The translations under genes were made by a program, and so were the position numbers. 62,464 nt of DNA from Bacteroidales bacterium UBA2287. Its GTDB lineage: Bacteria; Bacteroidota; Bacteroidia; Bacteroidales; Tenuifilaceae. Where the stretch lies: assembly GCA_002345675.1 (NCBI GenBank), contig DDWL01000069.1, forward strand, positions 20,266 through 82,729, read 5' to 3'. The first letter of the stretch is position 1, and each line of letters opens with the position of its first letter. Below are positions 1 to 8,762 of this stretch, one piece after another. A model generated the notes under the pieces. It was given only the letters and a program-made list of their open reading frames with translations. It was not told the origin of the DNA and ran no database searches.

Positions 1-525
1 GCTGTGGATTTTTTTAACCGCTGAATTCACAGAGTAACACAAAGAAAAAACTCAGAGTGTGCCTTTTTTGCTGAGCAAGTCGAAGCACTGTCATGCACTG
101 AGTAATAGAAAAAACTCTGTGGTTCATCAAAATGAGAAATACAATACCCCCCAATCCGTATTTTTGCTTTGCCAATGGACCATGTTTCCCCCCTTCTTGA
201 AGGGGGGCGCAATGTAGTTGCATTAGCAGGGCAGCAAGAGCGGGGGGTAAAGAAAAAAACGCTGAGGCTGTGGATTTTTTTAACCGCTGAACTCACAGAG
301 TAACACAAAGAAAAAACTCAGAGTGTGCCTTTTTTGCTGAGCAAGTCGAAGCACTGTCATGCACTGAGTAATAGAAAAAGCTCTGTGGTTCATCAAAATG
401 AGAAATACAATACCCCCCAATCCGTATTTTTGCTTTGCCAATGGACCATGCTTCCCCCCTTCTTGAAGGGGGGCGCAATGTAGTTGCATTAGCAGGGCAG
501 CAAGAGCGGGGGGTAAAGAAAAAAC
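1..525. repeat. Tandem duplication, 266-bp period, non-coding
   Basis: Two nearly identical copies lie head to tail: copy 1 at 1-266 and copy 2 at 267-525. They differ by a few substitutions and a one-base difference in an A run. Each copy contains a perfect hairpin with a run of C and G (188-207: CCCCCCTTC / GAAGGGGGG) and the phrase GCTGAGCAAGTCGAAGC, which recurs near 50.43 kb. Open frames through the unit are repeated with it, have no recognisable product and are not credible genes. The array may continue left of the window edge. Confidence 0.9.
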
Positions 526-632
526 AAACTTTGCAGTTCTCTTTATTCCCTGCCTACGACAGCCTGCCGAAGGAAATGCAGACCTTCAGCTTGTATTATT
601 TTTATTGTGTATTTGTGGTATTAAAAGGTTGC

Positions 633-1211
633 TTAGTAGTTCTCGGCAAAAACTTCGAAGTAAGCCTGTGGGTGTTCGCAAGCAGGGCAATTCTTAAGCG
701 CTTTTTTCCCTTTGTGATGGTAACCGCACTTACGGCAAACCCACTCGGTGTCCTCTTCCCTTTCGAAAACCTTACCCTCAACAACGTTTTTGTGAAGCTT
801 GTTGTAGCGAGTTTCGTGCTCCTTTTCAACCTTGGCAATCATTTTAAAGGCAGTAGCAATTTTTTTAAAGCCTTCCTTTTCGGCAACTTCGGCAAAATGA
901 GGGTATAAATCGGCCCACTCCTCATGCTCGCCCATGGCAGCTGCTTTTAAGTTCTCGGCAGTTGTACCAATTACCCCTGCGGGGTACGAAGCGGTAATTT
1001 CGACCATTCCACCTTCTAAAAATTTAAAGAAAACCTTGGCATGCTGCTCTTCCTGTAGTGCTGTCTCCATAAACAAAGCAGCAATTTGCTCGTAGCCTTC
1101 ATTTTTTGCAACCTTCGAAAAGTAGGTGTAGCGATTCTTTGCCTGCGATTCGCCAGCAAATGCTTTAAGTAGATTTTTTTCGGTTTCAGTACCTTTTATG
1201 CTCTTTTCCAT
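633..1211 (-). CDS. rbr: Rubrerythrin
   Basis: This 192-aa protein is a cytoplasmic non-haem di-iron peroxidase that reduces hydrogen peroxide in anaerobes. The N-terminal ferritin-like four-helix bundle (about residues 1-145) shows the di-iron ligand patterns EEQH (residues 54-57) and EKEH (129-132). The C-terminal rubredoxin domain has CRKC (C159, C162) and CPAC (C175, C178), which hold a single iron. Length and domain order match classic rubrerythrins. The ATG start lies 20-27 bp from a minus-strand TAATTTTG box. It is a single gene, divergent from the TauE permease. Assignment is secure from the motifs. Confidence 0.97.
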   Translation of the reverse strand: MEKSIKGTETEKNLLKAFAGESQAKNRYTYFSKVAKNEGYEQIAALFMETALQEEQHAKVFFKFLEGGMVEITASYPAGVIGTTAENLKAAAMGEHEEWADLYPHFAEVAEKEGFKKIATAFKMIAKVEKEHETRYNKLHKNVVEGKVFEREEDTEWVCRKCGYHHKGKKALKNCPACEHPQAYFEVFAENY

Positions 1212-1237
1212 GTTTAATCGATTTAAATTAACGCTTT

Positions 1238-1245
1238 CAAAATTA
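1238..1245 (-). promoter_or_regulatory. Probable -7 box for rubrerythrin
   Basis: Read on the minus strand this is TAATTTTG, matching the Bacteroidota -7 consensus TAnnTTTG. It lies 27 bp before the rbr ATG. No clear -33 TTTG was found. Confidence 0.45.
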
Positions 1246-1328
1246 GCTAAAAAAAGTCTCCATAGACCACTGTTTCAGGTAGAAGCATTCTAAATTACTT
1301 CGCTATTTTAAGCATTTCAATTTAAAAT

Positions 1329-1336
1329 TACCTTTG
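1329..1336 (+). promoter_or_regulatory. Probable -7 box for the TauE/SafE gene
   Basis: TACCTTTG matches the Bacteroidota -7 consensus and lies 19 bp before the ATG at 1356. The -33 element is weak (T-rich). Confidence 0.5.
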
Positions 1337-1355
1337 CAAAAGTAAAATTACTTTT

Positions 1356-2105
1356 ATGGACATTTGCATATACGCCCTAGTAGTGCTAACCGGACTGATT
1401 TCGGGTTTTATAAATACACTTGCGGGCAGCGGTTCGCTACTAACTTTGCCATTGCTAATTTTCCTTGGTCTTCCTGCCAATGTTGCTAATGGCACCAATC
1501 GCATAGCAATTATTCTGCAAAGTGTTGTTGCTGTTGAAGGTTTTAAACGAAAAAAAGTATTTGAGTGGCGCGAAGGGCTTTGGCTTACTGTTCCAGCAAC
1601 CGTTGGCTCCTTTTTGGGAGCAATAATGGCGGTTAACATTAACGAGCAAGTAATGAATAGGGTTATTGGGGCATTAATGGTTGTAATGCTGGTAATTCTT
1701 ATTTATAAACCTGAGAAATGGATAAAAGAGCATGCAGCAACAAGTACTTTTAAACCTGGAATACTTTCGATAATAATATTTTTTGCAATTGGTTTCTACG
1801 GAGGATTTATACAAGCTGGTGTTGGCTTCTTTTTGCTTGCAGGGCTTGTTTTAAATGCAGGGTTCGACATTGTTAAGGCAAACGCAATAAAAGTTTTAAT
1901 AGTTCTTGTTTACACAACAATTGCGCTTGGGGTATTTATTTTTAATAAACAGGTCGACTATACCCTTGGCTTTATACTAGGTGCAGGAAGTATGATTGGT
2001 GCTTGGCTTGCAACACGATTGGCAATTAAGCAGGGAGCCAATTTTGTGCGATGGTTTGTAATTGTAGTAGTTCTTGCCTTTTCGGTTAAACTACTATTCC
2101 TTTAG
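1356..2105 (+). CDS. TauE/SafE family permease
   Basis: This 249-aa integral membrane protein belongs to the TauE/SafE (sulfite/organosulfonate exporter-like) family. It is almost entirely hydrophobic, with about eight predicted membrane segments. The repeated family features are the N-terminal GFINTLAGSGSLLTLPLL stretch (about residues 17-34) and its counterpart GGFIQAGVGFFLLAGLV (about 149-165). These glycine-rich re-entrant motifs define the two halves of the permease. The ATG start is preceded by a -7 box. It ends one base before the convergent tonB gene. The substrate cannot be read from sequence; sulfite, sulfonates or another small anion are possible. Confidence 0.9.
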   Translation: MDICIYALVVLTGLISGFINTLAGSGSLLTLPLLIFLGLPANVANGTNRIAIILQSVVAVEGFKRKKVFEWREGLWLTVPATVGSFLGAIMAVNINEQVMNRVIGALMVVMLVILIYKPEKWIKEHAATSTFKPGILSIIIFFAIGFYGGFIQAGVGFFLLAGLVLNAGFDIVKANAIKVLIVLVYTTIALGVFIFNKQVDYTLGFILGAGSMIGAWLATRLAIKQGANFVRWFVIVVVLAFSVKLLFL

Positions 2106-2912
2106 TTACTGTTGCAACCTAAAAACGTATGTAATTGTGCCTATTTGCTCGGCAGGAGCATCGGACTTTACATTGAATTTTGCAAGTAGAGCGGCTCTCT
2201 CTGCCGCTTTTACTAGGTCAATATCAGTTGTTGTTGATCCCTTTACCCCTCCAGTAGCTTTGGTTACATTTCCATTTCGGTCAACGGTAACTTCAACCAC
2301 TACCCTACCGCTTTTTTGCTTTGGATACTCTGGTGAAGGAAGCGACAGACGTGAGCGGCCACCTAAACTAAAACTAATGCCGTCGCCACCACCAACAGGG
2401 CCGCCAATATGGCTATTCGATTCGGTTGAGCCATCAACACTACCTTGGTTGCCTGGGTTACCTGTTTCGCCCTCGCCTGTGTTACTACCACCAGGTTTTT
2501 GACCTGGAAATAGAGCTTGCTGATTTACCTCTCGGGGTTTTTCTTCAACAGGTTTTGGCTGCTCGTTTTGTGGCTTAACTGTTTCAACAGGTTTAGGCTT
2601 GGGCTTTGTTTCGGGTTTGGGTTTTACTACAGGTTTAGGAGTTGGTATTGTAGCGGCCTCTTCGAAATCCTGAGTTAAAGGAGTTTCCTTAACGGTTTCA
2701 CTTGGGGTTTGTTTTGCTGTTTCATTACTTGCTGCAACCGCTGGTTTTGGTTCGGCAATGCCAGAACCTTGGTCGCTTGTGCCAAAATTAATAAGTATTC
2801 CCTGCTCGGCAGGTAAAGGAAGGGGCGTTCTAAAGCCAAAAAGCAGGAGTAATACAAGCAAAATTGCGTGAATAATTACCGATCCTAATATGCTTCTGGT
2901 TTTACTGCTCAT
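2106..2912 (-). CDS. tonB: TonB-like energy transducer
   Basis: This 268-aa periplasm-spanning protein carries energy from ExbB-ExbD to outer-membrane receptors. It has one N-terminal membrane anchor (about residues 8-27), then a long Pro/Lys/Glu-rich linker with KPKPETKPKPKP repeats (about 90-110) that can span the periplasm. The C-terminal domain (about 190-268) has the TonB/TolA pattern 'YPKQKSGRVVVEVTVDRNGNV' in spirit and ends in YVFRLQQ. It is the last gene of exbB-exbD-tonB, one base after exbD. A TolA role is an alternative, since the linker and C-terminal domain also fit TolA-like partners of TolQR. Confidence 0.87.
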   Translation of the reverse strand: MSSKTRSILGSVIIHAILLVLLLLFGFRTPLPLPAEQGILINFGTSDQGSGIAEPKPAVAASNETAKQTPSETVKETPLTQDFEEAATIPTPKPVVKPKPETKPKPKPVETVKPQNEQPKPVEEKPREVNQQALFPGQKPGGSNTGEGETGNPGNQGSVDGSTESNSHIGGPVGGGDGISFSLGGRSRLSLPSPEYPKQKSGRVVVEVTVDRNGNVTKATGGVKGSTTTDIDLVKAAERAALLAKFNVKSDAPAEQIGTITYVFRLQQ

Positions 2913-2913
2913 T

Positions 2914-3312
2914 TTACTGATTTAGTGCTTGGGTTGCTAAAATTAACTTATACCTATTATCCTTTGCAACATTCATAACCTTAACAACTTCCTCCATTGG
3001 TACGCTTCGGTGAACATGAAGCGAAACGGTTGGCTCCTCCTGCCCGTCGAGTTTACGCTTTAGCCTTCCTTCTAACTCGGCAAACGAAACTGGAGTTTGC
3101 TCAAAATACAGCTGAAGGTCTTCGGTAATACTAACTGTTGTTATTGCCTTTGCCGATGTTTGGCTATTGCTTTGTGGAAGCAATAGTTTTAAGGCATTTG
3201 GGCTAATAAGTGTTGATGTAACCATGAAGAAAATGAGCAACAGGAACACTATGTCGGTCATTGACGACATGCTGAAATTTGGGTTAACCTTCGATCCTCG
3301 CTTTAGTGCCAT
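2914..3312 (-). CDS. exbD: ExbD/TolR biopolymer transport protein
   Basis: This 132-aa inner-membrane protein has a single N-terminal membrane helix (about residues 18-40) beginning MTDIVFLLLIFFMV. The conserved aspartate in that helix (about D20) carries protons in the ExbB-ExbD motor. The rest is a periplasmic domain that contacts TonB. It sits between exbB (21-bp gap) and tonB (1-bp gap), which strongly suggests co-transcription and a shared complex. ExbD and TolR cannot be separated by sequence alone; the neighbour tonB favours ExbD. Confidence 0.93.
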   Translation of the reverse strand: MALKRGSKVNPNFSMSSMTDIVFLLLIFFMVTSTLISPNALKLLLPQSNSQTSAKAITTVSITEDLQLYFEQTPVSFAELEGRLKRKLDGQEEPTVSLHVHRSVPMEEVVKVMNVAKDNRYKLILATQALNQ

Positions 3313-3333
3313 TTCTTGTTGAATTATTTTGAA

Positions 3334-4014
3334 CTAAACGGGTTCGTTTAAAAGATCCATAAAGCCAGTTGTGTTGGCCTCCATGGTAAATACTACCTTT
3401 TCGATTTTAGCAACCAAAAAGTTGTACCCAAAGTATGCGGCAATACCAACAATAAGACCAGCAACAGTTGTTACCATGGCGGTGTAAATACCGTTGGAAA
3501 GTAAGCCAACATCGATATTGTTTCCGGCCATCGACATGTCGTAAAATGCTCTAATCATACCAATAACGGTACCCAAAAAGCCAATCATTGGTGCACCTCC
3601 GGCAATTGTTGCAAGCATTGGAAGGCTTGTTTCGAGCTTCGAAATTTCGAGGTTACCAACATTTTCGATGGCAGCATTTACGTCGTTAAGGGGGCGACCA
3701 ATACGCTGAATACCCTTTTCAATCATGCGAGCAATGGGGGTTTCCTGAGCTTGACAAAGTGCTAATGCCGATTCAATCTTATCTTCGTGAATATACTCCT
3801 TAATGCGATTCATAAAGTTCACATCCTCGCGCGAAGCCTTTTTAATGGACCAGAACCTTTCGATAAAAATATAAACTGCAATAAACCATAGCAGTACAAG
3901 GGGAATCATAATCCACCCTCCTTTTATTGCAAGATCCCAAAAGTTGAGGGTAAGCTCCTTTGGAGCAGCGGCAGTTGCCTGAACAGTTAATGAAAATAGA
4001 ATACTCGCGATCAT
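3334..4014 (-). CDS. exbB: ExbB/TolQ/MotA proton channel
   Basis: This inner-membrane protein forms the stator pentamer around ExbD. Membrane helices are seen near the N-terminus (WIMIPLVLLWFIAVYIFIERF) and as a pair in the second half (GGAPMIGFLGTVIGMIRAF and GIYTAMVTTVAGLIVGIAAY), the latter with the family's conserved Gly/Thr pattern. The frame can be extended to a TTG at 4083, but the ATG at 4014 gives a normal length of 226 aa and a Sec-like leader (IASILFSLTVQATAAA), as in other Bacteroidota ExbB. It is the first gene of exbB-exbD-tonB. Confidence 0.93.
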   Translation of the reverse strand: MIASILFSLTVQATAAAPKELTLNFWDLAIKGGWIMIPLVLLWFIAVYIFIERFWSIKKASREDVNFMNRIKEYIHEDKIESALALCQAQETPIARMIEKGIQRIGRPLNDVNAAIENVGNLEISKLETSLPMLATIAGGAPMIGFLGTVIGMIRAFYDMSMAGNNIDVGLLSNGIYTAMVTTVAGLIVGIAAYFGYNFLVAKIEKVVFTMEANTTGFMDLLNEPV

Positions 4015-4119
4015 TGTATTAGTTTTATTTTGGCCGAAAATTACTAAAAAAACGTATAGGTTTGCATTTCTATTACAATTCAACTGAGTTATTAATCAAT
4101 TTTTTAACAAAAAACACTA

Positions 4120-7100
4120 TTATTCCTCATCAGATTCGCTCTCAACAGCATTTTTTGGTAATTCCTCTTTTTTTCGAGGCAAAAATCGAAAACGATCCCA
4201 AAGTTCTCTAAGTGTATTAAAGTCTTCACGATACATAACTCCAAAACCTGCTGTATATTTCGACTGGCTATCGTATAATAAATCGTCGTTGGAACGTGTA
4301 AAAGCTTTTAGTCGAAACTTCCCCGAAGGGGTAACCTTAACGTCGACACTAAAGTCGCCAGCCACTGGGCTTGATGTATTTTGATTTCCCACATCAACGT
4401 TTCCGTTAATTGATACCCTGTCGTTAAACAGCTGAGTAGATAACGCCACTTCGAGTTCATTTGATGTTAACTGGTCGCCAGGGCGATAGTTTACCCCCAA
4501 ATCGAGATTATTACTCCACTGCGAAAGCCAATTACTGAGCTGGTTTGAAAACATTTCGCCAACTGTATTAGAAATCCCCTGCTGAATTCCGCTATTTTCA
4601 TCGCTGACCGCTTGCGAAGAAGCCACTTGTCCTGGAGCAGCGGGGTCGGACATAAAACTACCTATAACTAAAAGTGAAAGGAATTGCTGACTCATTTTTT
4701 CCTCAGTATTTAAAGCACCTTGAACAGAGCTAGTAGTTTCGCTATCAGCATTAGGTACATCGATATTAAACTTAATATTGGGCTGCATAAGTTTTCCCGA
4801 AAGCAGGATTTGGCAATCTACAGGAATTCGCTTTTCGTACTTAGGATCCTCGCCCCCAAACAGCGGCTTAAGCGATGTACGAAGACTATAAATGGCTTTA
4901 ATACTCATTGTTGCATCGGTAACATCGCCATTCCAGCTAAGGCTGCTGCCATCGGCAATTCGAAACTTCTTATTAAGAACTCCCTGAAGAGTAAAAAGGT
5001 AATCGCCCTTTTCAATTATATAGTCGCCAAACATTCGGAATTTATCCTGACTTGGATTAATTTCCATTTTAAGTTTTCCGGAACCGTTGGCCTTAATAAT
5101 GTCGCCAAGTTTTTTGTCGATAATAATTTGCACATCGGCTTCGGGCGTGACTTCTAAATCGAGATTTAACGACAGGTTTACGCCCTTTGCAATTTCGTCA
5201 AAATCAATTTCTTCGTCGATAAAAATTTGAGAACTATTAGTGCTAATAAAGTTAACAAAGTTGTACTCGGCAACCGAACTCGACGATGAGAGTGGTAAAA
5301 AAACAGCCGTTTTAGGCTCGGTTCGTACCGAAACATACATGTTAACATTTTTGAATGTTCCACTTATTTGAACCTGCCCCGTTGCAAAAACAGTTCCGTA
5401 AAAGAGCTCGTTATCCTTTTCGGTTGTGTTCATAAACTGAAAGTTACTGGGCGCTAAGTTCAGGTTAAGGCTAAAATTTTTAAAGTACTCGGTTTGCACC
5501 GATCCATTTAAAATTGCAATTCTGTTACTTGGATCGATAACTTTAAAATTTTTAAAAAGTATATTACTATTTTCAATGGTAATTGGGTCGGTTAACCTAT
5601 AGTTTGTTTTAAGAAAGTCGACCGTTAAACCCGACCCGTTTGTAAACACTGTGCCATTTACTGAAGGCTTATCGAAAGTTCCTGTTACAAGCAAATTACC
5701 CGAAAGGTTGCCCTTTAAATCCGATACATTTCCTTCGAGAAGAGGGGCAATGTGCGCTAAACTAAACCGCTGGATATTTGCCTTAAAATTAATTTTTTTC
5801 GTTTCGGGAAAAATGTCGCCTTCTACCTCCATTGCAACCGTATCGCGAAGCATATTTTTAACGTTAACCGAAAGTTTATTCTCAGCTGAGTACCATTTGC
5901 TATTAAACTTAACAACTCCAATTAACTGATTATTTATTTCAAGATTGGGTGTTTCAATATCGGCAGCAAAGAGCGGTTGTTCTAAAATATTGTTCACCTT
6001 GGCGTTACCGCTAATTCGGCCATTAAATATATAACCTAAACTATGTGTGTAAAAGTTAGCATTTGCTAGGTTTATGTTGTTAAGATTAACAATTACCGAG
6101 TCCTTTGGGTTTTTCGAAATAACACCAGTTATTCTTAGCCGTTGCTGATCGTTTGTAATTGAAATATTGCTAATCTTTATTTTTGTTGAATCGATTACTA
6201 AGTTCGAAGAATGAACCCTCCAAGTAGTATCGTTTAAAAAGAAGATTGATGGGTGTATGTTTATTTTAATGCTATGAGCAGAAATTGAATCGGGCTGACT
6301 AAAACTTACTGTCGATTTAATTTCTCCAAGGTTTTTGGGAGTATTGTTATTGTTCCAGCTAATGCTGCTATTTATTTTATCGTTCTGAGCAACAGCCAAA
6401 ACGGCTACGTTACGAACCAACGAACCCCCAAAATTCATAAGTGGTGTAGTTACGCTTGCAGTAAAAGTAGAGTCGGTTGTTTGTCCGTCAATGGTAATAT
6501 TACTAATTGTGTTTCCGCTAAAAACTATTTCGGGAATTTTAATTTTAAGGGTTAGCGACTGCAAATCGGGGTTGTAAATTCCAAACACGTTTGTATTTTC
6601 GGCAACCTTAATGCCTGGGGCAACAACATCGAGCAGTTTTTGAGGCTTTTTAACCCTAAGCTTAAATATATAATCGTTAAACTCGGGATTTTCAACACCA
6701 GAACTTTGCCGCTCAGGCTTTTTATTGTTTGGGCTCAGCGATGGAATATAGTTAAATGCAAGTTGACTCAACATGCCAAAAATGTTTGAGTAGTTATACT
6801 TTCCCCGCAGTTCACCCTCGGCAAACTCCGACTTAAACGATACGAGTTTACTATCGGCAGTATTGTTTGCAAAAACTGTTATGTCGGCAGTTTTAACTTC
6901 GCCGTTCTGATTGCGGTAAAGCGAGTTTACCACTTTAATTTCGCCTCGGCTGTTGTCGAGATTACTACCAGTAAATTTTGCTGTAAGCAAAAAAGAGGCC
7001 TGCGAAATGCTGTCGGCTTTATTAAGATTCAACTGTACAAAATCGACCTTAGGTACAAATGCCGAAAAGTCGAAAACCGGAATAGAGTCGGAAAAATCGA

Positions 7101-8619
7101 TTTTACCAAGAAAGTTCATTTTTAGGTTTGGGTCGTCGATAACAACCGATCCAACGTAGGTTTTACTCGAAAGATTTCCCGAAATTTTAATATTACTGTA
7201 CTCGTACTGCAAAGCCTCGAACGAATAAATTTTTGTATCGGTAAAGGCTTCTATTTGGCTTTTTTCGTCAATTTTTCCCTTAAGGTCGGCTTGCATGCTA
7301 ACTTTCCCAACTTCTTCGGAATTTATTAGCTTTCCAACATCGAAGCTTTTGGTCGAAACCTTTCCGTTAAACGCTGTTCGTCCCTTTTTATCGGGTTTTA
7401 TGGCAATATCCATCGAAACCTGCCCTATGTCGCTAGTTAAGCTGCCAAATGCAACAAAGTCGGAAATAAAACCCGAAAAATTCCCCTTATATGTTACTGT
7501 TCCAAGGTTAATTAATTCTTTGGGAAGAACTACCAGAGGGGCTTTAGTGGTTATGTTTCCTATGCTTTCGATATCGCTTGCCGCTGATGTTAAATTTTCG
7601 ATATCGACAAAAAGAAATGCCTCATCGAAATTTGGTAGCCCACTAATGTTGAAATTGGTTTTAAGTAGCGTTTTTTCTCCAAAACGCAACAAAAAATCAC
7701 GAGCCTTAAAGTCGTTAATTCGACCCGTTACCGTGCCACTAATTTGAACTTTTTCGTCGAGAAATTTAATACTGGGTACAAAATACGATAAAAAAGTAGT
7801 TGACAAAGTTGACTCTTCAATTTGGCAATCGAGTTTTACAGTTTTTATAAAGTTGCTTAAATCGGCCCACGACCTGTACTTCATTTTAAAGTGAGGAAGC
7901 ATTAATTCACTGCCCGCTGCGCTTAACCTTAACCTACTAAAAAACATATGTTTTCCACTAAAATCGAGGTCGAAGCGCATTTTGTCAACAACTATACCGC
8001 TTTTTTCAACAAACGACATGCTGTAAATTGCCATGCCTATAGTGTCGCCAACTATTGCAATACTGTTAGCCTCAATATTCAAATTACTCAGGTATAAATC
8101 ATCGAAATTAATTCCATAGTCAATAACCTTGGCTTCTTGACGTTGCATTCGAAACTTCGAATTTTCGATGCTAACATTTTTAACGGTAATTGCCAACTTC
8201 GAATCGCTGTTAGCAACAGAATCGGTCCTTAAGTTATCGATAAGTTGGGTTAAATTCATTACCCCGCTGGTATCGGTTAAAAAGTTAATTTCAGCCTCGG
8301 TAAGGGTTACTCGGTGAATTTTTAGTGTACTCTCGGGGCTGCTATAGCCTAACAGCGATAATGAAATGCTTTTCGCATTTAAAAGGGTATCGTTCCTAAG
8401 ATCCCACAGGCAAACATTTTCAAGTTGAATTTGGTTAAAAAGCCTTATGTCGACCTTTCCAATCGAAATTTTTGTGCCTAAATTACTTTCGATAATATTA
8501 GTCGCTTTTGCTACTGCATAGGTTTGCACGTAACTATTTTGCAACGCAATCCATGCGAATACAGGAATGGCGAGCAAAACAAGAAATGCGTACGCTACTA
8601 TTTTGAGAATTTTTTTGAT
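4120..8619 (-). CDS. tamB: TamB-like translocation and assembly module protein (DUF490)
   Basis: This very large protein (about 1500 aa) is anchored by one N-terminal membrane helix (KKILKIVAYAFLVLLAIPVF) and continues as a long repetitive beta-rich periplasmic part. The last about 300 residues form the DUF490/TamB domain, with AVFLPLSS, LEVTPEADVQIIIDKKLGD and a final beta-barrel-contact region. TamB-type proteins bridge inner and outer membranes and are linked to outer-membrane protein insertion or phospholipid transport. The start is odd: no ATG lies near the N-terminus. A TTG at 8673 extends the frame by 18 residues, whereas an ATC codon at 8619-8617 sits 7 nt after a perfect GGAGG and would give the family-like N-terminus (M)KKILKI. 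That start is used here. Product confidence is high; start confidence is low. Confidence 0.88.
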   Translation of the reverse strand: MKKILKIVAYAFLVLLAIPVFAWIALQNSYVQTYAVAKATNIIESNLGTKISIGKVDIRLFNQIQLENVCLWDLRNDTLLNAKSISLSLLGYSSPESTLKIHRVTLTEAEINFLTDTSGVMNLTQLIDNLRTDSVANSDSKLAITVKNVSIENSKFRMQRQEAKVIDYGINFDDLYLSNLNIEANSIAIVGDTIGMAIYSMSFVEKSGIVVDKMRFDLDFSGKHMFFSRLRLSAAGSELMLPHFKMKYRSWADLSNFIKTVKLDCQIEESTLSTTFLSYFVPSIKFLDEKVQISGTVTGRINDFKARDFLLRFGEKTLLKTNFNISGLPNFDEAFLFVDIENLTSAASDIESIGNITTKAPLVVLPKELINLGTVTYKGNFSGFISDFVAFGSLTSDIGQVSMDIAIKPDKKGRTAFNGKVSTKSFDVGKLINSEEVGKVSMQADLKGKIDEKSQIEAFTDTKIYSFEALQYEYSNIKISGNLSSKTYVGSVVIDDPNLKMNFLGKIDFSDSIPVFDFSAFVPKVDFVQLNLNKADSISQASFLLTAKFTGSNLDNSRGEIKVVNSLYRNQNGEVKTADITVFANNTADSKLVSFKSEFAEGELRGKYNYSNIFGMLSQLAFNYIPSLSPNNKKPERQSSGVENPEFNDYIFKLRVKKPQKLLDVVAPGIKVAENTNVFGIYNPDLQSLTLKIKIPEIVFSGNTISNITIDGQTTDSTFTASVTTPLMNFGGSLVRNVAVLAVAQNDKINSSISWNNNNTPKNLGEIKSTVSFSQPDSISAHSIKINIHPSIFFLNDTTWRVHSSNLVIDSTKIKISNISITNDQQRLRITGVISKNPKDSVIVNLNNINLANANFYTHSLGYIFNGRISGNAKVNNILEQPLFAADIETPNLEINNQLIGVVKFNSKWYSAENKLSVNVKNMLRDTVAMEVEGDIFPETKKINFKANIQRFSLAHIAPLLEGNVSDLKGNLSGNLLVTGTFDKPSVNGTVFTNGSGLTVDFLKTNYRLTDPITIENSNILFKNFKVIDPSNRIAILNGSVQTEYFKNFSLNLNLAPSNFQFMNTTEKDNELFYGTVFATGQVQISGTFKNVNMYVSVRTEPKTAVFLPLSSSSSVAEYNFVNFISTNSSQIFIDEEIDFDEIAKGVNLSLNLDLEVTPEADVQIIIDKKLGDIIKANGSGKLKMEINPSQDKFRMFGDYIIEKGDYLFTLQGVLNKKFRIADGSSLSWNGDVTDATMSIKAIYSLRTSLKPLFGGEDPKYEKRIPVDCQILLSGKLMQPNIKFNIDVPNADSETTSSVQGALNTEEKMSQQFLSLLVIGSFMSDPAAPGQVASSQAVSDENSGIQQGISNTVGEMFSNQLSNWLSQWSNNLDLGVNYRPGDQLTSNELEVALSTQLFNDRVSINGNVDVGNQNTSSPVAGDFSVDVKVTPSGKFRLKAFTRSNDDLLYDSQSKYTAGFGVMYREDFNTLRELWDRFRFLPRKKEELPKNAVESESDEE

Positions 8620-8626
8620 ACTTTTG

Positions 8627-8631
8627 CCTCC
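8627..8631 (-). promoter_or_regulatory. Shine-Dalgarno-like GGAGG before tamB
   Basis: On the minus strand GGAGG lies 7 nt upstream of the ATC codon at 8619-8617. Such a strong site is rare in this window, where most genes lack one. It points to translation starting at a non-AUG codon or at a former ATG. Confidence 0.45.
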
Positions 8632-8762
8632 AGTATATTTGGTACCACAATAGCATAAACTATACCACAACAAATGGGCTCTAATGTACTAAAAACATTG
8701 AAACCTGTGAATTATTTTTGTTGAACAAAAAACTTTTAGTGCCAAGCAACTGTTAATTGAAT

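Noticed and set aside
435..908. 157-aa plus-strand frame over the repeat and rubrerythrin
   Set aside because: It is antisense to rbr for most of its length and has no protein family features.
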